From Lichenostomus cassidix (Eukaryota; Chordata; Aves; Passeriformes; Meliphagidae), in NCBI GenBank assembly GCA_008360975.2, contig CM039182.1, positions 58,664,491 to 58,728,490 on the forward strand: a DNA stretch of 64,000 nt, given 5' to 3'. The notes under the pieces are model-generated. The model ran no database searches. It saw only the letters and a list, made by a program, of their open reading frames with translations, and had not been told where the DNA came from. Positions within the stretch are counted from its first letter, which is position 1, and each line of letters begins with the position of its first letter. Made by a program: the position numbers and the translations under genes. Of the stretch, positions 11,428-24,487 are shown one piece after another.

Positions 11428-14400
11428 TATTTACAATTTAGAATAAGAGAAGAAATGAGTGTGTCCAATTCAACCAAGAAAATACTGCTTTTCCTCTGTG
11501 GTGTTAAAGAAAAGTGAAAAAATCTTGCAACCTTCAGGTTTTCTTTTATCTGTTACACAAAGACCTGCTTACTCAATTTTTTCTTTCTTTTTCTTTTCCT
11601 CCCAGGGTTTAGCAGCCCTGTCAGGCTTTCTTGCTGTGTGTCAGTATACTGGCTTGTAGACACAAATGGTATCAGGCTTTACAGGTGCAGGAGATACTGT
11701 AGCATTAATGCAACATGGTTGTAAACACAAATAGGGTTTTATCTGTGCCTCCTTTTAATGATTTTTCTTGAATATGGCTTGCTTTAAAATAGCAGTTCAG
11801 GTCCCCTGTGTGAGTTTTGACACTGGGGCTCAGCTGAAGACATATATTATCTTTCAATAGGATGGGTTTTGAGGAGAGTAAAATGCCAGCAGAATAAATA
11901 AGTAAATACTGGAGAAAACAAACAAACAACACTGCCCCCTCACCCCTCATGGTGAAAGATTCAACCCAGAAAAGAAGCATGTTTAAAGGATGGGTAGGTG
12001 GGGAAAACCAAGACAGTTTCAATGTGTGGCTTCTCTGATTTGATGCATTGCTTCCTTTTCCTCCTCCCACTATGACTTCTTGTCTTTTAACATTAACCTC
12101 CAGTCTCAATGTAGTGAATGTTTTGCTCTGTAAGTCCTGCTTCTGTCCTTGCTCCCCAGCTGAGCTCAGTGCTGACAGCTGGGTGAAATTCAGTGTGATT
12201 TGGAGTTGGGAAGTGCTGTATCAGCACATGGGAGATTAAGGTTTTTAGTAAATTTTTTTTCTTGCTTGTAGAGAGGAATTAGTGAGCTCCCAAATTCACT
12301 GGATTTACTGGAAATCTGTGCCCGCTGAATGTATTTATTCCCCCATGTTGCTGGCTGTACTCTTGACAGGTGCTGAGAGGAGATTTACAGAAACAGCAAA
12401 TATTTGCTAGAGTGGGTGAAATATCTGAGGATTATTTAGATGTGACTCTTTATCATCATCACTCATAGTTCTAGTTCAATAATTTAAATGGAGAGGCTTG
12501 AGTCTTTGGAAATTTTTAATCTACTTCTCTGTTGGATTTTTATACAGGTTTCATGACTAAATCCTACTACCAGTGGACTAGTACAGAGCTGATACACAGA
12601 CTTTGAGAGTAATTTTATTTTCTGGTTTTTGGTTTTGATGAAGTAATATTATGGGGAGAGAAGAAAATGTCTGCAGAAGGGTGCTGCTCAGCACAATAGA
12701 GAAATTTGTGTTGTGCTCCTCTAACTCAGAGGAATCTTGGAAAAACTCCTGAAGAAGAATTTTTGTATTAGTTCCTCTGTTCATATTTCTGCAGGACTCC
12801 TTTTTGCAGAACTTACGTTTTTTAAGTATTTTTGTAGATAAGTTGTACACCACTAGTTTTTAGAGGAGATACAAGAGAATGAGCAAATAAAAGAACAGAT
12901 AACTCCTTCTAGATGTTCAGATCAAAATTTTAGGCGGGAACAACAATAAAAGCAAATCATTAACCTTCCCTCAGGTTTCCAGTGAAATACATAAAAATCA
13001 ATATTAGCTTTGCAGTTATTTGAGATGCTGACAACTATGTGCTGTCAAATATGTGCTGTCATGCACCAAGCCTAGAAGAAAGGTTCAGAACTGGTGCCCT
13101 GTATGGAAAAGTCTGCTCCATTTCCAGGTCTATGGTTATTCTTATCTGTTTGCAAGTTCTCCTACCTTTATCACTTTGCCTGACCTTTATTTTGACTGTT
13201 CAGGGAAGCAGGTAATTGCTGAGGTAGCAAAGTCCAGAACTGGTAAAACCATCTTTGCCATTTGCCCATGGTACTCAGCAGAGCACTGAGGCTGGCTGTG
13301 GCTCTGTGCCACCTATTCTTGGGTTTCTTAGCACAAGAACAGCTGCTTTTGCAGCTGCTTGGTCTTTCTGGCACCCCTGGCAGGGCTAGAGTTTATCAGA
13401 ACCAAGTAGCTGAACTTCATTTGGTTAAGATGATACTGGCTGGGTCATAGGAAATTATTAGTCAGAGAAATAACAAGTTTCTTCCTGATTATTCTGATTG
13501 CTTCGCATTTTCTTTTCCCATCCCACAAGTTTTCCATCTAAAGGTGCACTGCTTGAAACATTGTCCAGTGAAGTGCTTCAAAGGCACAGGGCCTAATATT
13601 GTGTCTTTCTAGCCCTTCCTTGGTGAAGAGGCTGAGCTGAGTTTGCTTCCTTACGAGCCTTGACACAGTTGGCAGCTCTTGCCATTTGATATTACATTAG
13701 TGTTCTCCATCTGGGGGGAGATGATTTCCACAGGAGCTGATGGTATTGTAAAAAATGCTTATTATTTACAAGTCCATGTGGTGTGGTTTTTATTTTTTGT
13801 TTGTTTTGTGGGGATTTTTTTTTACTGTCTACTTCTGCGTGCCATTCAGGGTAGATTTTAAAACTGCTCTCCCTTGCTCTGCTGCTCTTACTGCAAGATG
13901 GCTTCAGTGTCTGAGAGCTCATTTCAGCTGGAGGTAGTATGGCTTTATGGATGTCATATTCTTGAATTTACTTTTCTTTTTTTCTTAGGCTTGGGGAGAG
14001 CAGGTATTTATTGACCTTCATGGCCCATTTCAAAGCCTACTGCCTGGAGGGAGTGGAGTGTGTCTGAGGCTTTGAGTTTCTGGGAGCACCAGTCACATTG
14101 GTTCAGTTAATGCATGGATGTGTCTTTGCAGTAATTTTTATACATGCACCGTGTTCATGGCAGGTATGCTCCTAGACCCTGAAGGAACAATGCTCTGTAA
14201 ATGGCTGTCTTTCAAAATATGTTTGATTGACTGATTGCTAAGTTATTATTCTAGGAAAATTGGAAAATATCAAACCCAATAAGAAACTAATAAAAAGAGA
14301 TATGATTTAATGAGAAATTGCAAACCTGGAAATTTGACTGACACCCACAGTGACATTGGACTTCCATGTCAGTTTTGTAGTCACATAAAAGAATTCAAAT

Positions 14401-15463
14401 GCATTAAAGAAATGAGATGTGTTCTTGCTCTCAATTAGTGTATTGCATTTCTCCTGTTTCCATATATCTTCAAGTTCAGCTGCAGCTTCCATTTCAATCC
14501 TTGGAAAGTTTGAGTTGCAATACATATTGAATATGCAAACATATCTCTTTATTTTGGTGTCTGTTGATCTGACCAAACTAGCACTGGGCAAAGTACTCTT
14601 CTTTTGTCAAAAACGATATTCCATGTTAACTTTTGCCAGAAGGCAGTCAGATTTGTGTAGTGTTCTGTGTGATCTGTTGTTGGGTAAGGATTACTGGAAT
14701 GGTTTGGTTTGTAACAAGGAGCTGTTCCTAATATTAATTCACATCACCAACACCATCAGCCCCTCCCCTCAGCGTACAGATGCACATATTTAGAGAGGCC
14801 AGTAAAGCAAAAGTTTTCTATGAATGTATTTTTGTACATGGATGGAGGGATAGGTAGAAGGTGAAATGAGTATGGTTCTAAATCTAGCTTTGTCTAACAA
14901 ACTGTTATGTTTTGGTTATGGAAGGAGTGAAGTGTGGAGAAAAATATTATGGATACTGCAACTATAATAAAATAGAGAGGAAAGTAGAAAAAGATATTGC
15001 TCCAAAGGGGCTGCTAGTGCATCTTTATTTCTCTTGTTTAATAGCGCACTGTGAAGAAGAGACGTTATAACTTATGTTTATGGAAAAATCTGTCTATACT
15101 AACTTTCTCTGAGCCCCATGGCCTCATGCTTGGCAGGAAATGTGTGGGAGAAGATGCAGCAGATTGTTTTGCTTGGAGGAGTAGCCAGAGCCCACTGAGA
15201 GCATCAGAAATACTCTGGCAGTCGCCACGCTGAGCCTGTGCCCTGTGGAGGCTTTCAGCTTGACAACCTCAACCTGTGTCGTTTGTGTGATGACAGAAAT
15301 GGCTAGGTAGTGGTTGTCTTTCACCTTTCCTCTCTGCTTCTAAAATTGTGTCATTTACAGCTCTTCAGTCTGCTTCATCACTTAGCACTGTGGGAGACAC
15401 TTCAGTCCAGTGCAGCTGGACTTTCCTTTCTTTTCACACAATAGAGAAAAAGTGCATCTAGAG
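11428..15463. other. Unique non-coding sequence, no gene seen
   Basis: No exon or interspersed repeat was recognised. There are strong polypyrimidine-AG sequences at about 11580-11607 and 13968-13988. Neither is followed by a convincing donor, so they are not called as exons. A 14-bp near-tandem duplication lies at 13036-13061 (tatgtgctgtca repeated). Confidence 0.6.
13036..13061. repeat. Two tandem copies of a ~14-bp unit
   Basis: The sequence tatgtgctgtca occurs twice with a 14-bp period. It looks like a slippage-type duplication. Confidence 0.8.
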
Positions 15464-15550
15464 GAATTGCTTTAGTTGAGTTGGTAGGCCATGTAGATGT
15501 AAATCGAATTGCTTTAGTTGAGTTGGTAGGCCATGTAGATGTAAATCGAA
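15464..15550. repeat. Perfect 42-bp tandem duplication (two copies)
   Basis: Copy 1 is 15464-15505 and copy 2 is 15506-15547. The two copies are identical over all 42 positions, and three more bases (gaa) of a third unit follow. The unit starts gaattgctttag and ends gatgtaaatc. The period is a multiple of three, so a minus-strand frame (15458-15802) carries the same 14 residues twice. That frame has no other sign of coding. Complete identity suggests a recent event or an active short minisatellite. Confidence 0.97.
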
Positions 15551-17239
15551 GTTATTCTGGGCTGGGAGCAGCTGGGGAGGGGATCCCTCCCACCTGGTCG
15601 TGCTGTCCCTGTGCTTGGCTGCCAGCACTCCCGAATCAGGCTGCAGCCACAGTGAAATTCCAGAAGTCATTCTTGTGTGCGTGGCAAACTCATTTTTGGT
15701 TGCCTGGGCTGAGTTCCCTTTGGCTGAGCTTCTGTCCTCTTTTACAGTTTCAACACTTTCATAGCCTTGAGACATTGTCTTCTTCCTAATTAATCTCTTC
15801 ATTCTTTGTAGAGTCTGGACTTCCTCCCAATATCGTGTTTGAAGTGTTTATTCATCCGGGCAAGCTTCCAATTTTCCTTACCATTTTTTCCCTTCCTGCT
15901 TGGAATGGGAGTGTGAATAACATTTGTGTTTTTCAAGTGAGGTATTTCTGTGTTTGAGCTGAAGTGTTTGAGGACAGCCTCGGTAATTTCCTTGGTTTCT
16001 CAAAATTTACCGTTCTGAGATCCTGAAGTCCCCATTGCATTTACTTTTGTCTGTTTGATCCTTCTCACTAAATTGACATATGCAGCAATTTTTGACAGTC
16101 AGCTTTTCTATCCAGTCTTTCTTTTCACTGAAGTAGTGGCTACAATAGACTTATCTAATTTTTTTCTTGTTTATGAAAATAGTCTCTTCAATAATAGGGA
16201 GAAAACAGCACTCAGACATTTTTTTGGGGCAGCATTTATCAAACAAGGTAAAAGAAGCAGCATATTGTAGTGTTGGAAAAGGAGTTTGTCCCATATAGTA
16301 GTCATCATTGTTCAGTGGAATCCTGTGCATTTCCAGTTTGTATATATCCACTCACCTTACTAGTTGCAGCAGGCTTGGAGTCACTCAGTGTTACAAGAGT
16401 CTACAGATTAGCCTAGACCTTTGGGCACCTGATCTGTGGCCTTTTGGTGCATTATAGGGATCTTCCAAACAGTTGCCATCAGGCTTTTGCATTCACATGC
16501 TGGTAGCCTGCCTGACGACTAGGGACTACTCTTGGCAATTCATTGGCTGAAGAGTCAGAGCAAAAAGAGGAGAGAAAAACTGTGTGCTAGAGATAGGAAC
16601 TATGGAATTGTTTTTGTGCTTTCTTAGTGAGTACCTCCCTCTTTCTCATGTGTGTAAGAGTTATCCATGCCTTAAATAAGTGCATTATTTTTTAGGTTAG
16701 CAAATATCCTATATTTATTTTAACCTAGTAATTTTAGGGCTAAGCTTAATACACTGACACCACTGGAAATAGGATGCATGTGGCCTACATCTGGGTGATA
16801 GTGGCTTATTAATAAAACCATGATCAAGAATTGTGCCAACTTTTCCCCAGTGTCCATTTTTTTCCCCTGTGTGTGCATTCAAACCTGAGTGCACATCCCC
16901 TTGGTGAGGATGTTTGATCTGTGCCTATCATGTAGATTTATCTAAGCATAATAAAAGAGCACAATAAAAATTACACAGTAAGAGGAATACTATTAAGTGC
17001 ACAAAGCTGGAAATGCAAAAAGGTTGAAAGTTTAGAAATTTGGCCCACAACATGCACCAGAAACCTCTTTGTGTGGGTTTTGTCCCCTTTCTTTGGAGAT
17101 GTAGAATGCCTGTGCAGAAAACCTCTTGCTCCTTGCATTTCATTCTTTTCCATTACGGAAATTAATCCAAGTTCTCATAGTTCACATGAAATGGATGCAG
17201 TCCAGGGAGATCATTGCCCTGTTCTCATTATTAATCTAG
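15551..17239. other. Unique non-coding sequence, no gene seen
   Basis: This is AT-rich sequence with only short chance frames. No repeat family, RNA gene or exon was recognised. Confidence 0.6.
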
Positions 17240-17560
17240 AAGGTTTCATACTTGCAGCATGTCGCTGCGCTGTCAAGAATACAGAGAGGGCAGAGGCATC
17301 TGCCTGGGGGCTGGGGAGAAGCGGAATTCCTCCCCCCGTACCCAGCAGCCTCTTCAGGGGTGATTTCATGCGGATTTGAGCACAAGCTAGAGCAAAGCCA
17401 GCCCAGCCCGAGCCGTTCTCACGGGGAGTCCATGTGGGAAGGGAAGGAGAGGCGCTGGGCTGGATCTGCTGTGGGATGTTCCGCCGAGCTCTGCTGCTTC
17501 TATCACCAGTCCCTGACCCGGCGGGGAATTCCAGTTGGAGGTGATGAGACCTACCCAAAA
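17240..17560. other. Small CpG-rich patch
   Basis: This stretch is clearly richer in G+C and CpG than its AT-rich surroundings. I count about 13 CpG by eye, with clusters such as cccgagccgttctcacgg, ttccgccgagc and cccggcggg. Overlapping frames of 112 and 115 codons on opposite strands are a by-product of the low stop density. Candidates are a small CpG island, a distal promoter or enhancer, or an unrecognised old exon or repeat. Nothing more can be claimed from sequence alone. Confidence 0.45.
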
Positions 17561-18985
17561 CTGAGTCACACTGTATTTCAATTAAAATAAATATTTAGTG
17601 AGCGTCTTTCTGTAGGACCCTCTTGTGTGAAGCTTATTAAATGTCAGTGTTTAACTGGAGTGCAAACACAGCTGTAATTAGAAAGGGTGTTTTTGCTTAA
17701 AGCTGTATACTATTGTTGACTGGGGTTTGTAACTCCATTTTTAATGGCTTTTCCCAGTGACCTGGTCTGAAGATTCCCAAACCACGATCCCATAGATCAC
17801 TTCAGGTTTGCAGGGAACTGACGCACTGTGGCAGCTGCTCTCAGGCTTCTTGCCAGAGATCAAATCACGCAAAAAGCAGCTAAAACCACTCTGAATGCTT
17901 CCCCTGCCACTTCCCCCTCTCTCTCAGCACCCCACTCCCTCCCCCTAGTAAGCAAGTGCTGTCTAATTCCTGCTAGTTATTTGTGAGTGGGAGGAAGGAT
18001 TCCCAAGGACATCAACATTCTGGAGAAGTGGTCACTAGTAGCTCTTTCTTTAGGAGTCATTGCTACTTCTTTCCTTGTGATTTTTCAAAATAAATGATAA
18101 TTTATGTGTGTTGGTGTTGGATTAATACTTACTCTTACCCTCCAAGGACTGATAGCTAGGTGACTTCTGGTGTAGAACCTAACATTTCTGGTGGTCAAAA
18201 TACATGGAATGTTCTATATATGGAATGCATGCTTGGACATACAGAAGATGGATGGTTTTACCTTATGGAAAGGTTTATTATTTTGTGAATCTCAAGTATG
18301 GCTGCATATTTAATTCATATTAATTTTGTTGGTATCTTATGAATTTTCTTATTGCTATTCTAGTCTCTTAAGATTGTAGAATGCTCTCTTCTAAATAAAA
18401 GGTTAGTTCTTTTTCCATGGCTCAGGAAAGAAGATTTTTGAATTGTGAGAATATTTTTTTTATCTTATTGACAAGGATGTTGGGATGAAACAAATGCTTC
18501 TCTAAAAGACAGCAGCTGGTTCCAGCCTCCAGGTTTGAAGTATTTCCAGTCTCATCTGCTTGCAAGCAGCTGGAAGCAAGCCTATATGGGTTGCTTATTT
18601 AAGAGGTTAATGTACTTTCTATGGGGAATGCAGAACTGGATCTCACAGAAAGGAATGTATTAATGTTGTCAGTGATGAGTTTTCATAAATTGAATTTCCA
18701 CCAAGGGCCTTTGAAAAAGTGCTTTACTTTGAAAGTAATTTTGATCTTCTGCAAATAAAAATAGCAAATATTTGACCATAGCCAGATTGCAGTTGTAAAT
18801 GGCAGTTTAGCTATTTCAGATTTGTCAGTTGATTTAGGTTTTTTTAGATGAATTTGAAACAAATATCCCAATAAAAGGAAATTTCCAGGGGAGGAGAGTT
18901 ATTTTACATTCTGGTTACTGGCAAGGGAAGGAATGCTTTTGCATAGCCAAAATCTCACAGAAGGCCTTTCTTATTCATGGGGAGG
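17561..18985. other. Unique non-coding sequence, no gene seen
   Basis: No exon, RNA gene or interspersed repeat was recognised. The sequence becomes AT-rich again directly after the CpG-rich patch. Confidence 0.6.
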
Positions 18986-19052
18986 GTGTGTGTGTGTGTG
19001 TGCGTGTGTGTACACAGCATCTATGTATTTGTGTACATATATATATATATTA
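18986..19052. repeat. Microsatellites (GT)n and (AT)n
   Basis: An interrupted GT tract (one C) at 18986-19010 is followed 26 bases later by an AT tract at about 19037-19052. Alternating purine-pyrimidine runs of this kind are often length-variable. Confidence 0.95.
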
Positions 19053-22000
19053 TAATCTTCTGTGCAACTCTTATCTAGCACCATATAAGTCTAGCAGAAA
19101 AAAGATTCAGTTTGAAAGATAAGCATTCAGTCTCTTCATTGGGATGATATGTGTTGTTCAGCTGATATATTGCTTTACAGAGAATATGTAGTGAGTGAGG
19201 AGGGATTATTTTCACTTGAACTGTTCTTGTAATGGAGGGAAGATGAGGCAGCAGCAAAGTGGGTCATGCTGAATCCCTCATTCTTTGTATAGAATTTGAA
19301 AAAAAAGTGGAAATACAGTGAGAAATCAACAAGTTTATCCTCTTCTTGCTGGGTGCACATTCTGTACTTTCAGGTTTTAATAAAACTGATAATTCTGGAG
19401 TGTATCTTTCTGAAATTCTCAGCAGTTAACATGAATTCAAGATATTTCCTTTAGGAAAGTTTTCCTCTTTCCATATGCTAAGAAGGGAGCTGTGAGCAGG
19501 ACTGTATTAGAGAGAGACCAGTGCCTGGATCCAGAATGGCAGTGACAGACATTGTGGGGGAAAAAAAGTGACAGTAGTGTTTCCCCAGTACTCTCTCTGC
19601 TCACATGGTGTGACACTTTATGTTACAATAGCCTGCTTTAAAAAAATTAATTGTTAAAAAAAGTCCTAAACATTGTGAAATATAGTTCAAGGTATATTTG
19701 TGCTTAAGATGTTGGTAAGACTTTTATTTATTTTCTGACAGTTCCTTGAATATTATTGCTAAATGTGTAAATAAATCCTGTCAGATGATCTGTAGCATAG
19801 AGTGATGGTAGCTGAAGATATAAAATATTGTACCAATTTGCCTTTTTGCAAACCTAAATGCACCCCACAGCAAACTTCCTCTTGGTGGTGTTTTGAGCTT
19901 GCAGGTTTGAGTGGCCCCAGATTTTTTTTTGCAGATGTATTTTAGCCTGGTTATCAGTGGATTCCTGGAGTCTGTGTCCTCCTATTGTTGGCTGCTTGAG
20001 TCAGGGCATTGCAGTACATACACCTTTAGGCAGTTTCCTACCTTTGGGTCATTTGACACCCAGAACCTTTTTGCATGAGACAATATGTGAGCTGTGATAT
20101 ATTAACTATATCATACAGTTCTCACACTTCAAAGAAAATAACAGGGGTTGTCACTATGGATCAAATATTCATTGTCCTGATTTGCAAAATATGTTCTTTG
20201 ACTGCAGCATTCATTTCTGTGTAGCTCTTTCACATCGCTACTTTCTCTCACTTTTGGCATGACCTATTATATTATATGTGCATATGGCTCTGTTTTGCTG
20301 CAGAAATTGTGTGTCTAGCAGCCTATTTGTCCTCCTCTCTTCAAGCACCTTGGTTTTCTGTACTGTAAGAGACCTTAGGGACACTTCTGTTTGTGTGTCT
20401 CTAGAGTATGGTTTTCTAAAACCACAAACAAAGAAAACCCAGCCCGAGGATGCAGGTGCCTCAGCAAATAAGTGGAGATCAAAGGGTTTCATATTGTGAA
20501 GAGATGCTGTCAAATCAGAAGATGTAGGAAAAGGAGAATGTTCTTAAAAGGCCTCAATCTAGGATGTTTTTTTCCTCAGGACATATCCTTTAATTTTCTA
20601 AGAAGTTTTAGAACACTTAAACAGTGCAATTTTTTCCTAATCTTTCCGGTATTATATTGACAGTTTGTGAGACGGGCAGGAGTTCTATAGGCGGACCACA
20701 GAGCTTCCAGATATTGATCTGTGTTTCTACTCTGTCTTTTTTTTTTTTCCTTGAGAGTAATGGGAGAAATGTGCTTTGCTACTTTCGTATGAATGTGAAG
20801 GAAAAACAAAGCAGCCAGTATGAGATGGATGTCTGTCCATATGTCTTGATTAGTGCATCTTCCAGTTTCTTTTATGAGAATGCTCCACCATGAGCATTAT
20901 TTCAGTATCTCTGTCTTTTCAGTTAGTGATTGTAGTTAATAATTTACTGCTGTTATGATATATCATAGCAGTGCACTTCTGAGTGTTCTTTTAAAAATTA
21001 TTTTGAAATACAGCTGTGGGATGATAAATAAAAATGCTAATAAATGAGTATAAGACAAACTACATGGGACAGTTTGAAATATCTAAAATCTACAGGTTGT
21101 TTTATATAATGTATAATTATGCTGAGAGTATAATTTTTTGTGTCTGAAGGATTTCCTAGGGTTGCATAACTTGGTAGTGAAAAGACATTAAACTGGAATT
21201 ACATCCAGGTTTTCTTTAGAAGTAACCCATACTGCACTTCAGATTCTTTCAGAATGAAAACTTCCTTGTAAACTAGAAATTAAAATGCTCACAGAAATGG
21301 GAGTGGAGGGGACATAAAAAGGGGCTGTAAAGTTCTATTTCATGACAGTGTGAAATAAATAGGAGCCAAATACAGTATTGGATCATGATAAGGGGACAGC
21401 TTTTTAGCTGTACTGCTCAATCCGTACCTTTTTTAGAGTGGAGATATTCAAAGTTGTGGGGGGCATAACCTACTTCAGGATAGAAGGCAGCATCCCTCTG
21501 GCACTGAATTGTCACCTGTGCAACAGAACTTTTTATAATGTTCCATTTGCACCTGGATGATGACTGGGGGGACAGACTCTTCCCAAAACATGGTTCTGGG
21601 ATTCCAGAAACCTGAGGCAGCTTCTCCTCAGTGCTTGGTCTGGGGTTCAACATGCTAGTCCTGCGTAGTGTGTGATCTTGTTAACACAGCTTGATTATTC
21701 TTAGAAGGAACCATGTCAGTCACAGGTTGATGTGTCTCCTGGACATGCCTGTTTAGGAGAGGTTTCAAAATTTAGGGTAGTACTGCCTGTTTATCTGAGA
21801 GATGTGTCATTTTTAGAATTCTTGTCTAAACATTAAAATTATTTTCTGCTTGTTTTGGTTTCACCCTGCTAAACTGATGAATATAGTCCTTTATTTGAAG
21901 TTGATTAATCAACATTTTAACATACTGTTTAGATTAAAGCAGTTTTATATTTCATCAGGAAAACATTACATAATGATTATATTTGGATCTCATCTTCTTT

Positions 22001-23789
22001 TTCTTTTGCCCTGCTAGAATTATTCTGTGGTGGCCTTTAAACAAGGGATCTTGTTGATTCTCACTGGGTGGCCAAAAAGCAGATTACGAAAGTTATAAAG
22101 ATTCATGTTTGTTTTGGGTGAAGGCTTCAAAGGCTCACAGGCTTCCTTACACAAGGATGCAGTCAGGAAATATGAAGGCAGGAAAAAAAGATTGTGGATC
22201 TGTTTTGTATAAAAAGGGGGTCATAAAGCCACTGTCCTTGCTTAGCGTCAATGGAAAGGCAGTGTAGTCATGGATTTCTTTGCACTATATGTCTTTGATG
22301 TTTGTGTTAGTTGCAGCCAATAAAGCTTCTTTCTTTTCTTTACATGTACGCCTTAGTAATGTAAAATGCAGTGACATATTCATAAGGCAAATTGTAAACA
22401 GTGTGCTAAAGCTTAGCGACTTAATGCCTGTAGTTTTGAGGTGCTGGATGATGGGATGTATTCCAGTCCATATGTTCTGCAGATTGCAATTAGTAAAATC
22501 CTCCTGCTGCTATGTGGGATAAAGTGTGAGTTAGGATTTAAAGCTGTATATTTGTATATTTTTTTTTCTTTGATAAGTTACTGAAGGAATTACCTCATCA
22601 GGCCCTTCCAGTACTAAAGATAACTCACTCATGTGGCTTTTCCAGGCTGGTCTGTATCTGGAGGCCTTGTGATATTGTTGTATATCGCCCATGTTAGTAA
22701 TTTTATTAGATGATGTTAAGATATGGCTGTAAATCAGAGTTCTAACATGGTATTATGAATGTCTGTAGGAACACAGGTTTTTTATATACCATGTCAGACG
22801 CTTAACGCTTAAATGATGGTGCACAGATATGTACCAAGGATGGATGAAAATAAAAGAAACTATTTCTTGTCCCATTCAATCAATTGACTCCTTTCATGAA
22901 GAAAGGAAGGAAATGCTTAGTGTTAATATGCAGTTACTTATATATGCTGTCAGAGGTGTTATCTGCTATGTTTTAAATATCTAGGAGTCTTGGTCAAGAA
23001 AAAAGGTCTTGTCCTTGTGTTTTCTAGTTGTAAGTATTTTTCCTACCCCTGATGTTCCCACCCCTCCACCCCCTCACTTTTCTTTTAGGAGGCTTCCACT
23101 TAATGAACCTGCACACAGGAAGTGATTCAGATTGTAGAATGGACACAGGCAACATGCATATGCATGAGAAGATGCTGTGAGATAGTCAGGGCTTTGAAAA
23201 AAAGTCACCATGGAGCAGTAATCCCACAGAGTAGTGACTCAGGAGGACTCAGTGTCCTTGAGTTGCTTCTTTGAAATTGTTGCCCTTTGTCAATATTTCC
23301 CTATGTGGGCATTATTGATTGGGTTATTTATGTTCATTAATAGGTTAAACTTTACATCGCTCTTGTGGTGAGGTAGCTCTTTGTTTCAGTGGGGGGCTGA
23401 AGTTACAGAATACCCAAGCAGTGTTTCAGTTTGCCTTTGTGGGCATGCTGCAGAGATGTTTCGACTGTTTTTGAGCTCCCTCTGGGTCTGTGGGAACCAC
23501 GATTTAGGGAAAAGAGAGGGTTCTTATCCCAGCGCTAGGACAGGATATAGCTGGGGCTCCTCTAGGTCAGGATATGATATGCAGCTGAGCTCAGTATTGG
23601 GATGTAGCCTAAAACTGACTTAGCCAAGGCTGCCTGGCAGGCAGCTGAGATCTCTCCCTGCTGCTGCTGCTTGGACAAATGATTACGTGACAGAAACTGA
23701 CCAATCCAGGACATGTTCATTTAAAATCATAACTGTAAGTCAATCCCCCACTGATTTAATCAAACTGAAGCTGAGGAGTGGCAGCAGAC
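19053..23789. other. Unique non-coding sequence, no gene seen
   Basis: This is AT-rich sequence with short chance frames only. An acceptor-like tract ends at about 22015 and is followed by an open frame of 26 codons, but no good donor follows it. The last part (about 23640-23789) may include poorly preserved CR1 sequence ahead of the next element. Confidence 0.55.
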
Positions 23790-24487
23790 ACTTCAGTGTT
23801 ACAAACTGCTCAGAACCCAAGCTGGTCCTTCACTTTGGCACAACCCCCTGCAGCATTACAGGTTGGGGACAGTGGCTGGACACCAGCCAGGCAGAAAAGG
23901 ACCTGGGTACTGATTGACAGCAGCTGAACGTGAGTCACCAGGTGCCTGCATGGCCAAGAAGCCAATGGCATCCTGGCCTATATCAGGAGTAGTGTGGCCA
24001 ACAAGACCAAGGCAGTGATTCTTCCCCTGTACTTGGCACTGGTGAGGCCACACCTTGAATGCTGTCCCCTGTTCTGGGCCCCCCAGTTCAGGAAGGATGT
24101 CGAGCTGCTTGAGTCTGTCCAGAGAAGGGCAATAAGGCTGGTGAAAGGTCTGGAGCACAAGTTCTGTGAGGAGCAGTTCAGGGAGTGGGGTTGTTTAGTC
24201 TGGAGAAAAGGAGGCTCGGGGGACCTTTTCATTTTAGAGCAGCCTGAAAGGAGAGTGTAGCCAGATGGAGGTTGGTCTCTAGTCCCATGTAGCCATGGGC
24301 AGGACAAGAGGACACAGTCTTAAGCTGTGCCAGGGGAGGTTTTAGTTGGACATTAGGAAAAATTTCTTCACAGAAACGGTGTTTGGGCATTGGAATGAGC
24401 TGCCCAGGGACATGGCAGAGTCACTGTCCCTGGAGGTGTTTAAGAAAAGACTGAATATGGCATTAATTGATTCTGTGATTCTGTGGT
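23790..24487 (+). mobile_element. CR1 LINE, 5'-truncated, with 3' UTR deletion
   Basis: This is a plus-sense CR1 copy that begins in the region after the RT catalytic box. The frame 23687-23917 contains LVLHFGTTPCS and AEKDLG, matching the CR1 stretch 'hxGhNNP...AEKDLG'. The frame 23994-24260 then carries [29 protein letters not shown] and a LVWRKGG-like segment. The C-terminal part continues to the ctgcccagggacatggcagagtc segment near 24400. After ctgaatatggca (24451-24462) the usual 3' UTR of roughly 80-90 bases is missing. The sequence goes almost directly into the terminal attgattctgtgattctgtgg octamers. The copy is dead because of stops and frameshifts. The 5' edge is approximate. Confidence 0.92.

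Noticed and set aside
23856..24307. Minus-strand frames of 100 and 109 codons
   Set aside because: They are antisense shadows of the CR1 at 23790-24487.
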